Part shown: one piece after another, positions 32,842 to 40,468 of the stretch
How positions within the stretch are numbered: the first letter of the stretch is position 1
Layout: the number at the start of each line of letters is the position of its first letter
DNA from: JAKJGA01 sp029554345
GTDB taxonomy: Bacteria > Spirochaetota > UBA4802 > JAFGJZ01
Reading direction: 5' to 3'
NCBI GenBank assembly: GCA_035395685.1
Contig: DAOPBR010000007.1
Span: 1 to 64,000, forward strand
DNA: 64,000 nt
Made by a program: the position numbers and the translations under genes
The notes under the pieces: model-generated
The model's input: only the letters and a program-made list of their open reading frames with translations
What the model was told of the DNA's origin: nothing
The model's database searches: none

Positions 32842-34026
32842 ATGGATATCAACTTAAACCTTATCTTCGTTATCATATTTGCCGGCGGGTGGATTTTCTC
32901 GAAACTGTTTTCGAAAATCAAACTTCCTGCAGTTCTCGGAATGGTCGTATTCGGCATTCTCTGTTCTGTTTTTATCAAAGACAATTCACCGGATATTCTC
33001 TGGGAGCTTTCACCGTTTTTAAAATCTTTCGCACTGATTGTAATTCTTTCACGTGCAGGACTCGGCATCAGCAAATCGGCTCTTAAAAAAGTCGGAAAAA
33101 CCGCCATTCTCATGTCATTCGTTCCGTGCATAATCGAAGGATCGGCACTCACTTTTCTTTTCCATATTCTTTTCGGTTTCAGTTACGAAGTCAGCGGACT
33201 TACAGGATTCATGCTTGCCGCCGTATCTCCAGCAGTCATCGTTCCTTCAATGCTGAACCTAAAGGAAAACGGCAGAGGCAAAAAAAACGATGTTCCAACT
33301 ATTATTTTAGCAGGAGCTTCAATCGATGATGTTTTCGCGATAACCATTTTTTCAGTTTTTCTGGGGCTTTCACGCGGAACTTCTCCTGATATCATCAAAA
33401 CAATAGTATCGGTGCCTTTATCAGTTACAGCAGGAATCGCCTCAGGAATCATATGCGGATTTCTCCTTTCATTATTTTTCAAAAAGTATCATTCATCCGT
33501 GCGGGCAACAGAGAAGGTTCTCATAGTGCTTATTTTCGCAACAGCCCTCGTACGTCTCGGTGATGCTCTCCATTTCGCAGCACTTCTGGGAGTCATGACC
33601 TGCGGTTTCATCATTCTCGAAATGCATGAAAAAATTGCGCATGAACTTTCTGCTAAATTATCCAAAATCTGGATCTTCGCAGAAATTATTCTATTCGTTC
33701 TCATCGGATTTTCTCTTGATATTGAAACCGCGTTCACGGCAGGACCCCAGTCTCTCATCGCGATAACTATCGGACTAATCTTCCGATCTATCGGAGTTTT
33801 CATCGCGACGGCGTTTTCTAATCTCACTATGAAAGAAAGAATCTTCTGTATGATCGCTTATATTCCGAAAGCTACCGTTCAGGCGGCACTCGGCGGTGTT
33901 GCTTTGAGTTACGGAATCGAAGGCGGTGATACAATACTTTCAATTGCGGTAATTTCCATTCTTTTTACGGCACCTCTTGGACTGATCGGCATACGCACAA
34001 CCGAAAAATATCTTCTGAAAAACTAA
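32842..34026 (+). CDS. Cation:proton antiporter (CPA family)
   Basis: 394 residues with about 11-13 membrane segments. PAVLGMVVFGILCS, the GLGISKSALKK loop, ILAGASIDDVFAITIFSVF (with the ion-binding Asp pair in the middle of the membrane) and LIGFSLDIETAF follow the KefB/NhaP-type Na+(K+)/H+ exchangers. There is no C-terminal TrkA domain. The ion is not predictable. No ribosome site is visible at the ATG, 9 bp after the coiled-coil gene, so re-initiation is likely. Confidence 0.87.
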   Translation: MDINLNLIFVIIFAGGWIFSKLFSKIKLPAVLGMVVFGILCSVFIKDNSPDILWELSPFLKSFALIVILSRAGLGISKSALKKVGKTAILMSFVPCIIEGSALTFLFHILFGFSYEVSGLTGFMLAAVSPAVIVPSMLNLKENGRGKKNDVPTIILAGASIDDVFAITIFSVFLGLSRGTSPDIIKTIVSVPLSVTAGIASGIICGFLLSLFFKKYHSSVRATEKVLIVLIFATALVRLGDALHFAALLGVMTCGFIILEMHEKIAHELSAKLSKIWIFAEIILFVLIGFSLDIETAFTAGPQSLIAITIGLIFRSIGVFIATAFSNLTMKERIFCMIAYIPKATVQAALGGVALSYGIEGGDTILSIAVISILFTAPLGLIGIRTTEKYLLKN

Positions 34027-34046
34027 ATTAATATTTTATTTTCCCG

Positions 34047-34072
34047 ACCTCGATGCTATATTGAATCGAGGT
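34047..34072 (+). promoter_or_regulatory. Inverted repeat overlapping the ribosome site of the CoA-disulfide reductase fusion gene
   Basis: Arms ACCTCGAT (34047-34054) and ATCGAGGT (34065-34072) are perfect complements. The right arm contains the GAGG ribosome site of the ATG at 34078, so a stem in the mRNA would hide it. A TATATT at 34057-34062 could also be a -10 box, in which case the palindrome would act as a DNA operator instead. Confidence 0.5.
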
Positions 34073-34077
34073 GGTTT

Positions 34078-36516
34078 ATGTCAAAATTTTTAATTATCGG
34101 CGGCGTTGCCGGAGGAGCAACAACTGCGGCACGCCTCAGAAGAATCGATGAAGAAAGCGAAATTATAATTATTGAACGCGGAGATTACATTTCATACGCT
34201 AACTGCGGACTTCCCTACTACATCGGCGGAACAATTGAAAAACGCGAATCGCTCTTCGTTCAGACTCCTGAATCGTTTTTCAAAAGATTCAATGTAGACG
34301 TCAGAATAAAATCAGAAGTCATATCAATAAACAGAGATAAGAAAACAGTCACAGTAAAGGAATCATCCGGAAAAACATACGAAGAAAATTATGACAAACT
34401 GGTTCTTTCTCCGGGAGCCGAACCCATAAAACCCATGATTGACGGAATTAATGATCCGGCAATCTTCACCTTGCGTAGTGTTCCCGACACAGATAAAATC
34501 AAAAAATACATAAATGATAACAGGCCAACATCTGCAATTGTAATCGGAGGCGGCTTCATAGGTCTCGAAATGGCCGAAAATCTTCACGCACTCGGAATAA
34601 AAGTATCTATCGTCGAAATGGCTGATCAGGTAATGACGCCTGTTGATTACGAAATCGCGGCATATGCCCATCATCACATCAAAACCAAAGGTGTAGATCT
34701 TTTTCTCGGCGACGGCATAGCTTCATTTTCACGAAACGGAAATTCCGTTTCGGCAAGGCTCGCGAGCGGCAGAGAAATTGTTTCCGACATGATAATTCTT
34801 TCAATAGGAATAAAACCTGACACCGCATTTCTGCGGACTTCCGGCATTAATCTCAGCGATAGGGGCGCAATTATCGTTGATGAATTTCTGCGCACAAATG
34901 ACGAAAATATTTATGCTGTCGGTGACGCAGTAATATTCACAAGTCCGGTAACGAATAAACCCCTGCCAGTATTTCTCGCAGGACCTGCGAACAAGCAGGG
35001 AAGAATCGCCGCTAACAATATAGCGTTCGGAAATACGGAGAAATACAAAGGTTCGATTGCAACGGCAATAGCAAAAGTTTTTGATCTTACTATTGCTTCA
35101 TGCGGTCTTTCTGAAAAATTTCTAAATGCTCAATCTATCAAATGCAAAAGTTCAATAACAATCAGCGCTTCTCATGCGTCATATTACCCTGGCTCGACTA
35201 CCATGACAATCAAGCTTGTTTTCGATCCTGACAACGGAAAAATCCTTGGAGCACAAATAACAGGCTATGATAATGTCGAATCAAAGATAAACATGATTGC
35301 GGCTGTGATGGGGATGAACGGAACAGTCACCGATCTAAGAAACATTGAACATGCATACGCACCGCCTTATTCTTCAGCAAAAGACGCTGTGAACATCGCG
35401 GGCTTCACAGCAGAAAATATAGTAAAAGGTGAAGTTCAAACTCTTTCATGGAATGATGTAAAAAGCATTTATCCTTCAGACTGGCAAATAATTGATGTAA
35501 GAACTCCGGCAGAATACGAGCTCGGTTCGATTATGAATTCAATCAACATTCCGATTGATTCTCTCCGTTCAAGGATTGATGATGTCAGCAAGGACAAAAA
35601 CATACTGCTTTACTGCGCGGTAGGATTGAGAGGATATGTTGCGCTTAGAATATTGAAAAACAAAGGATTCAAAAACGTTTATAATCTTTCAGGCGGATAC
35701 AAGTTATATTCAACTGCATCACAAAAGATCGAAGACGGAATAACCCAGGAATGGACAGGAAATGATTCAGGCGAAAAAACAAAAGACAATACCACTGCTG
35801 AAGGAAAATCTTTCACAGTTGATGCCTGCGGACTTCAGTGTCCGGGTCCTGTTATGCGGCTGAAATCAGAAATAGAGAAATTATCAAGCGGAGATATTTT
35901 AACAATAAGAGCAACAGATGAAGGTTTCATGCGCGATGTCGGCGCATGGTGCCTGATGACAAAAAACACACTTCTTTCAGTAGATAATGAAAAAGGTATC
36001 GTCACTGCCCGCATACAAAAGGGAGCAAAATCTTCTATAAGCGGCAGTAGAGACAATAAAACAATTGTAGTTTTTTCTGATGATCTTGACAAGGCTATCG
36101 CCGCTTTTGTAATCGCAAACGGAGCAGCAAGCACAGGCAAGAAGGTGACCATATTTTTTACATTCTGGGGACTGAACGTTATCAAAAAACGCAAATCAAG
36201 ATCCAAGAAAGATTTCTTCTCGAAAATGTTTTCATTCATGATGCCGAAGGGAAGCGGTGAACTCGATTTATCGAAGATGAACATGGCAGGCATGGGTCCG
36301 AAGATGATAAGATGGAGGATGAAGAAAAAAAACATTGATTCTCTCGAAGCAATGATTCAGTCTGCCCTCACGAACAATATTGAATTTATGGCATGTCAGA
36401 TGTCAATGGATGTAATGGGAGTTAAAAGAGAAGACTTGATTGACGGAGTTACGATCGGCGGCGTAGCGGCATATCTCAACGAAACCGAGTCAAGCAGTCT
36501 CAATCTGTTCATATGA
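34078..36516 (+). CDS. CoA-disulfide reductase/rhodanese/TusA/DsrE four-domain fusion
   Basis: 812 residues. Residues 1-450: FAD/NADH disulfide reductase of the CoADR group with GGVAGGATTAARLRR and the redox Cys in SYANCGLPYYIGG. Residues about 460-550: rhodanese with active Cys in LLYCAVGLRGY. Residues about 575-645: TusA-like domain with ACGLQCPGPVMRLK, the sulfur-carrier Cys included. Residues about 660-812: DsrE-like domain (TIVVFSDDLDKAIAAFVIANGAA, a Cys in EFMACQMSMD). Such fusions reduce and relay persulfides or CoA-persulfides. It is followed by an overlapping phosphopantetheinyl transferase gene, itself a CoA user. Confidence 0.93.
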   Translation: MSKFLIIGGVAGGATTAARLRRIDEESEIIIIERGDYISYANCGLPYYIGGTIEKRESLFVQTPESFFKRFNVDVRIKSEVISINRDKKTVTVKESSGKTYEENYDKLVLSPGAEPIKPMIDGINDPAIFTLRSVPDTDKIKKYINDNRPTSAIVIGGGFIGLEMAENLHALGIKVSIVEMADQVMTPVDYEIAAYAHHHIKTKGVDLFLGDGIASFSRNGNSVSARLASGREIVSDMIILSIGIKPDTAFLRTSGINLSDRGAIIVDEFLRTNDENIYAVGDAVIFTSPVTNKPLPVFLAGPANKQGRIAANNIAFGNTEKYKGSIATAIAKVFDLTIASCGLSEKFLNAQSIKCKSSITISASHASYYPGSTTMTIKLVFDPDNGKILGAQITGYDNVESKINMIAAVMGMNGTVTDLRNIEHAYAPPYSSAKDAVNIAGFTAENIVKGEVQTLSWNDVKSIYPSDWQIIDVRTPAEYELGSIMNSINIPIDSLRSRIDDVSKDKNILLYCAVGLRGYVALRILKNKGFKNVYNLSGGYKLYSTASQKIEDGITQEWTGNDSGEKTKDNTTAEGKSFTVDACGLQCPGPVMRLKSEIEKLSSGDILTIRATDEGFMRDVGAWCLMTKNTLLSVDNEKGIVTARIQKGAKSSISGSRDNKTIVVFSDDLDKAIAAFVIANGAASTGKKVTIFFTFWGLNVIKKRKSRSKKDFFSKMFSFMMPKGSGELDLSKMNMAGMGPKMIRWRMKKKNIDSLEAMIQSALTNNIEFMACQMSMDVMGVKREDLIDGVTIGGVAAYLNETESSSLNLFI

Positions 36517-37136
36517 TAAAAGCGTATTACATAAGACATAAAGGCGGCGGTTTCGAAATGCCGCCTTTTTTTTGCGACAGCTATCACCAGGAGATAGAAT
36601 CAACCGCAAACAATGCTCTGCGCAGCATGAAAAGGATGACATCCGCCCTTCTCGCATTTGCCCTATCTGAAGCTGCAATTATTCCGCCGTATGAAATAAA
36701 AAGATCCGCGCACGGAAAACCGTTTCTTCCAAATGAAAAAATTAAATTCTCATACTGCCATACAGAAGGATTATGTGCCGCGGTTATATCAGATTACGAA
36801 TGCGGAATTGATGCTGAGAACATTAACAGAAAAGCGTCATTTGAAGAAATTTCATCGCGCTTTTTTACTTCAGATGAAAACGAATATCTTTCTTCAAGAA
36901 ATTTTTCAAGCAAAGTCTTCTATGAAATATGGACAAAAAAGGAAGCCTATTTGAAATTTACAGGAAGAGGCCTCGCTGGCGGACTGAATTCTTTTTCGGT
37001 TTTATCGCTTGATAAGGGAAAAACAACATGCGTCATAATAGACGATTTCATAATCAGCGTATACGGGGAAAGCACTGCCGAAATCCGTGAAATAACTCCA
37101 GCCGGTCTTTTTATGAAACTTGGGGTTAAGCTTTAA
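36513..37136 (+). CDS. Sfp-type phosphopantetheinyl transferase
   Basis: 207 residues. It moves phosphopantetheine from CoA to a carrier-protein serine. The hallmarks are RSAHGKPFL, FSYCHTEGLCAAV, the metal-binding CGIDAENI and FYEIWTKKEAYLKFTGRGL (WxxKEAxxK). The ATG sits in an ATGA overlap with the upstream fusion gene. An intrinsic terminator lies inside codons 10-21, so expression may depend on translation from upstream. The acyl or peptidyl carrier it serves is not in the window. Its 3' end overlaps rpe by 11 bp in convergent orientation. Confidence 0.9.
   Translation: MIKAYYIRHKGGGFEMPPFFCDSYHQEIESTANNALRSMKRMTSALLAFALSEAAIIPPYEIKRSAHGKPFLPNEKIKFSYCHTEGLCAAVISDYECGIDAENINRKASFEEISSRFFTSDENEYLSSRNFSSKVFYEIWTKKEAYLKFTGRGLAGGLNSFSVLSLDKGKTTCVIIDDFIISVYGESTAEIREITPAGLFMKLGVKL
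36540..36573 (+). terminator. Intrinsic terminator inside the 5' end of the phosphopantetheinyl transferase gene
   Basis: Stem AAAGGCGGC (36540-36548) with GCCGCCTTT (36560-36568), 11-nt loop, then T through 36573 (eight T in all). It lies 24 bp after the stop of the upstream fusion gene and inside the coding frame of the next gene. Confidence 0.85.
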
Positions 37137-37785
37137 GAGCTTTTCTCATCATTCCGATTGCTTCGGAATATGAAGAAGAACCGAAAATTGCCGATCCTGA
37201 AACGAACGTATCGGCTCCCGCTGCGGCTATCATTGCGATATTCGATGCGGTTATTCCTCCGTCAACTTCAAGACGGATGTCCCTGCCGGAATTTTTTATT
37301 TTCTCGCGCACGGTTTTAATCTTGGCAATCGAAGAATCTATAAACTTTTGTTTGCCGAAACCGGGATTAACGCTCATGACAAGAATCATGTCGACAATAT
37401 CAATTATGTAATCAAGACAATCGGGTGATGTTGACGGATTCAACGATACTCCGGCTTTGCATCCCGAGTCTTTGATAAGACGCAGTGAACGGTCAAGATG
37501 CTCAGTTGATTCAGGATGTATAGTTATCCAGTCTGCACCGGATTCTGCAAAATCTCCGATAAGACTGTCGCATGGTTTTACCATCAAATGAACATCAATC
37601 GGAGCCTTTATCCCGTATTTTTTCAGCGATGAACATACAAGCGGTCCTATAGTAAGGTTCGGAACATAATGATTGTCCATGACGTCAAAATGTATCCAGT
37701 CGCCGCCGGCTGAAATAACATCTTCGCACTCTTTTCCCAGACGGGAAAAATCGGCAGAAAGTATCGAAGGCGCAATCACGTACAT
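37126..37785 (-). CDS. rpe: Ribulose-phosphate 3-epimerase
   Basis: 219 residues, normal length. It interconverts ribulose 5-phosphate and xylulose 5-phosphate. APSILSADFSRLGKE, HFDVMDNHYVPNLTIGP, VHLMV, MSVNPGFGKQKFI and the late EVDGGITASN are all present, covering the metal ligands and catalytic Asp pair. It stands alone on the minus strand, with a 3' overlap with the Sfp-type gene. Confidence 0.96.
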   Translation of the reverse strand: MYVIAPSILSADFSRLGKECEDVISAGGDWIHFDVMDNHYVPNLTIGPLVCSSLKKYGIKAPIDVHLMVKPCDSLIGDFAESGADWITIHPESTEHLDRSLRLIKDSGCKAGVSLNPSTSPDCLDYIIDIVDMILVMSVNPGFGKQKFIDSSIAKIKTVREKIKNSGRDIRLEVDGGITASNIAMIAAAGADTFVSGSAIFGSSSYSEAIGMMRKALKA

Positions 37786-37845
37786 AAATCCTCGCTTGTG
37801 ATCAGTTTTATGAAAATACGTAAAGGCGTCAAATATTTTATCGAA

Positions 37846-38337
37846 TCAGCCGCAACGTTCAATCAGCTTTTCAGATATCAGATACGCAGCCGGGCAATAA
37901 AGCGTATTCTGAGCTAGACGGGCAAGTTTAGGCTGCATATTTTTTTCGTCGGTATGCGGATATTCACGGCAAGCCCGCGGTCGTATCTCATAAACAGAAC
38001 AAAGATTGTCTTCAAGAGCAAACGGACACGGCATCGACTTAAACACATGATCTCCGTCTTCATCCATGCGCAGATATTTTTCAACAAAATCTTTTCTGCG
38101 AAGTCCGCAGTGAGACGACATCTTTTCAATATCTGTTTCATTAAATAGCGGCCCGAGCTTTCTGCAGCAGTTCGCGCATTTAGTGCAGTCTATATTTTCA
38201 AATACTTCCGCATGAATCGACTGAAGAATTCTGTCAAATGACTTAATGCTGCGCTTGGACAAAATGCTCATTGATTTTTTTGTCTGATTATAGCGCGACT
38301 TCGCCTTTTCGAGAATGAGCAGGTATTCTTTTTTCAT
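37846..38337 (-). CDS. YkgJ-family cysteine-cluster protein
   Basis: 163 residues from ATG 38337. The metal-binding cysteines follow the YkgJ/UPF0153 pattern: CTKCANCCRKLGP, then CPFALEDNLCSVYEIRPRACREYPH, and a late Cys in TLYCPAAYL. The family binds zinc or Fe-S and may act in protein or metal handling; no function is established. The start lies one base past the stop of the radical SAM gene, so the two are an operon. Confidence 0.88.
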   Translation of the reverse strand: MKKEYLLILEKAKSRYNQTKKSMSILSKRSIKSFDRILQSIHAEVFENIDCTKCANCCRKLGPLFNETDIEKMSSHCGLRRKDFVEKYLRMDEDGDHVFKSMPCPFALEDNLCSVYEIRPRACREYPHTDEKNMQPKLARLAQNTLYCPAAYLISEKLIERCG

Positions 38338-38338
38338 A

Positions 38339-40468
38339 TTACACCACAAGTATTATTCCGTTTTCACGAAGGAATGACCACTCCGAACTTTCAGTAAACG
38401 GAGCAAACCGCATATCTTTTTTGATTTCTGATAAAAGTATTTTTTTTCCGGAAAAAATATCAGCTTCATGCACGATATGCATAATTAATTCTGAATTTGA
38501 TTCAGAGAATTCTATCGAGTCCGAACCCGATTTATCAGTCAACACAAGAAAATTTCTGCCGCGCTTTTTTTCAATTTCCAGTACACCCGACAAATTCCAT
38601 AAAATATATTTTCCTTCCAGAGGAAAATGATCTTCTGATTCATAAATTCTTTTAATTGAGCCTGGTTTAATTCCGGGCTTCTTAACTGCAAAATCAAAAA
38701 AAGATGATACGGTAGTTTTTATTTCTGAATACATATTATAACAGTTTAGCGCTGCACGTAAACCGTTTGAATATAATGAATAATCGCAGATATCACCCGA
38801 ATATGCCGTTTCATTATTTGCAAAAGGATTCATTTTACCCAGAGCCTTCACGCCATAATCTTTTGAATTCATTCCCGAATCACTGTGAACTGTCATCGCA
38901 TATCTGTGAAAATATGCAGACGTCAGATATCCGTTTTCAAACATCTGTCTCACGGTCTCAAGAGAATCTGAAACCTCCTGCTCTGTCTGCGTAGGAAAAC
39001 CGTATATAAGATATGAATGAACCATTATTCCGGCATTTGTAAAATTAGCGCATGTTGTAATCGCTTCTTCAAGAGCAACACCCTTTTTCATTAATTCAAG
39101 AATGCGCCTGTTTGCCGCCTCAAGCCCGCCGCTTACACCGATACAGCCTGCAACAGAAAGAAGTCTCGCCATATCCATTGTGAAACTTTTTTCAAAGCGG
39201 ATATTGCCCCACCAGCTTATGGAAAGTTTTCTGCTAATTAATTCCAGTGACAATTCGCGCAGCAAAGCCGGCGGCGCGGCTTCGTCTGTAAAATGAAAAG
39301 AATTTATTCCGGTTTCTTTGACAAGTTTTTCTATTTTATCCGCCGCACCTTCTGATGTTTCCGGTTCAAACCGGCATATATAATCAAGTGAGGTATCACA
39401 GAATGCGCATTTCTTCCAGTAACATCCGTGAGCAAGAGTCATCTTCAGATAAAAGTCCGAATTCCACATCGAAAGCATCGGATTGGCATTGTCCGAAAGC
39501 ATAAGATACCTAGTGGTATCTATATCCGAATAATCTGCATAAAAACCTTCATATATCTTTGCATCGGCTTCGTCCGAATCACGGAATACTATTTTCTCAT
39601 CCTCAATAAAAAATGTGCGCTTAAACGAATAAGATTCGCCGCGCGCTTTTTTTATGATATTGAGAAGAGGCTTCTCGCCGTCATCAAGCGTCATATACTG
39701 AGCATAGTCAAAAAACTTCTTCTCTCTGATATTTCTAAGTTCGGTATTGACGAAACCTCCCCCGGCGCATCTTGTAATTTCCGGATAGTTATCCCTGACA
39801 AAACGGAGGGCTCGAAGTGCATTAACAAGTGTACCCGGGAAAGGTATGCTGACAGCAAATATATCAGGATTGTATTTTTCAATTTCAGCGCGCAAAAGAC
39901 TGTAATACATTTCTGTGATAATATTATCTTTAAGTACTTCATCTTCAACGGGAGCAAAAGTTTCAGCCGATACGGAAATTCTTTCGGCATACTTCGCAAG
40001 AGCAAATGAAGAATCTACTGTTTCTGAAATGAATCTTGCCATATCCGCAAGAAAAAATGTGCACATAATTCTTGCCCGCTCAATATCATTATCAGAAGAA
40101 ACGCCTGAAAGAATAATCTGCGCACGTTCTCCGCTTTCAGGCAGAATACCTCCTCTGACTATTCTTCTTGCTGAAGCGGTGTTGCTTCGCTGCAGAAAAT
40201 CCATTACAAAATCAGCCGAATCGGTAAAAGAATCTTTTACAATAAAAATCTTTTCGGAAAATTTTGTGCTGATGAATTGTTCAGCCGAATCAAATATTTT
40301 CCTCATTCCACCAGAAGAAAATACTTTATGAGCAAGCATGATACTCATATCAGCCTGATGCGCAGAATATCCAATCGATTTCAGGTAGCGGAGAAGATAT
40401 CCCGCTGCTGGATACGGGCAATTAAACTGCGTAAACGGCGGCGTAATTATTAAAAGATCAGAACTCAC
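38339..40468 (-). CDS. Cobalamin-binding-type radical SAM protein
   Basis: 709 residues. An N-terminal B12-binding-like Rossmann region (LLIITPPFTQFNCPYPAAGYLLRYLKSIGY, YNPDIFAVSIPFPGTLVNALRALRF) is followed by a radical SAM core with GCYWKKCAFCDTS, the CX4CX2C spacing usual in this class, and FHFTDEAAPP, GLEAANRRILELMKKG, YLIYGFPTQTEQE. Members carry out methylations or rearrangements; the substrate is unknown. It overlaps the upstream large exported protein gene by 4 bp and precedes a YkgJ protein. Confidence 0.88.
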   Translation of the reverse strand: MSSDLLIITPPFTQFNCPYPAAGYLLRYLKSIGYSAHQADMSIMLAHKVFSSGGMRKIFDSAEQFISTKFSEKIFIVKDSFTDSADFVMDFLQRSNTASARRIVRGGILPESGERAQIILSGVSSDNDIERARIMCTFFLADMARFISETVDSSFALAKYAERISVSAETFAPVEDEVLKDNIITEMYYSLLRAEIEKYNPDIFAVSIPFPGTLVNALRALRFVRDNYPEITRCAGGGFVNTELRNIREKKFFDYAQYMTLDDGEKPLLNIIKKARGESYSFKRTFFIEDEKIVFRDSDEADAKIYEGFYADYSDIDTTRYLMLSDNANPMLSMWNSDFYLKMTLAHGCYWKKCAFCDTSLDYICRFEPETSEGAADKIEKLVKETGINSFHFTDEAAPPALLRELSLELISRKLSISWWGNIRFEKSFTMDMARLLSVAGCIGVSGGLEAANRRILELMKKGVALEEAITTCANFTNAGIMVHSYLIYGFPTQTEQEVSDSLETVRQMFENGYLTSAYFHRYAMTVHSDSGMNSKDYGVKALGKMNPFANNETAYSGDICDYSLYSNGLRAALNCYNMYSEIKTTVSSFFDFAVKKPGIKPGSIKRIYESEDHFPLEGKYILWNLSGVLEIEKKRGRNFLVLTDKSGSDSIEFSESNSELIMHIVHEADIFSGKKILLSEIKKDMRFAPFTESSEWSFLRENGIILVV

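Noticed and set aside
39428..40009. 193-codon plus-strand frame within the radical SAM gene
   Set aside because: Low-complexity shadow lacking a ribosome site; the opposite strand encodes conserved domains.
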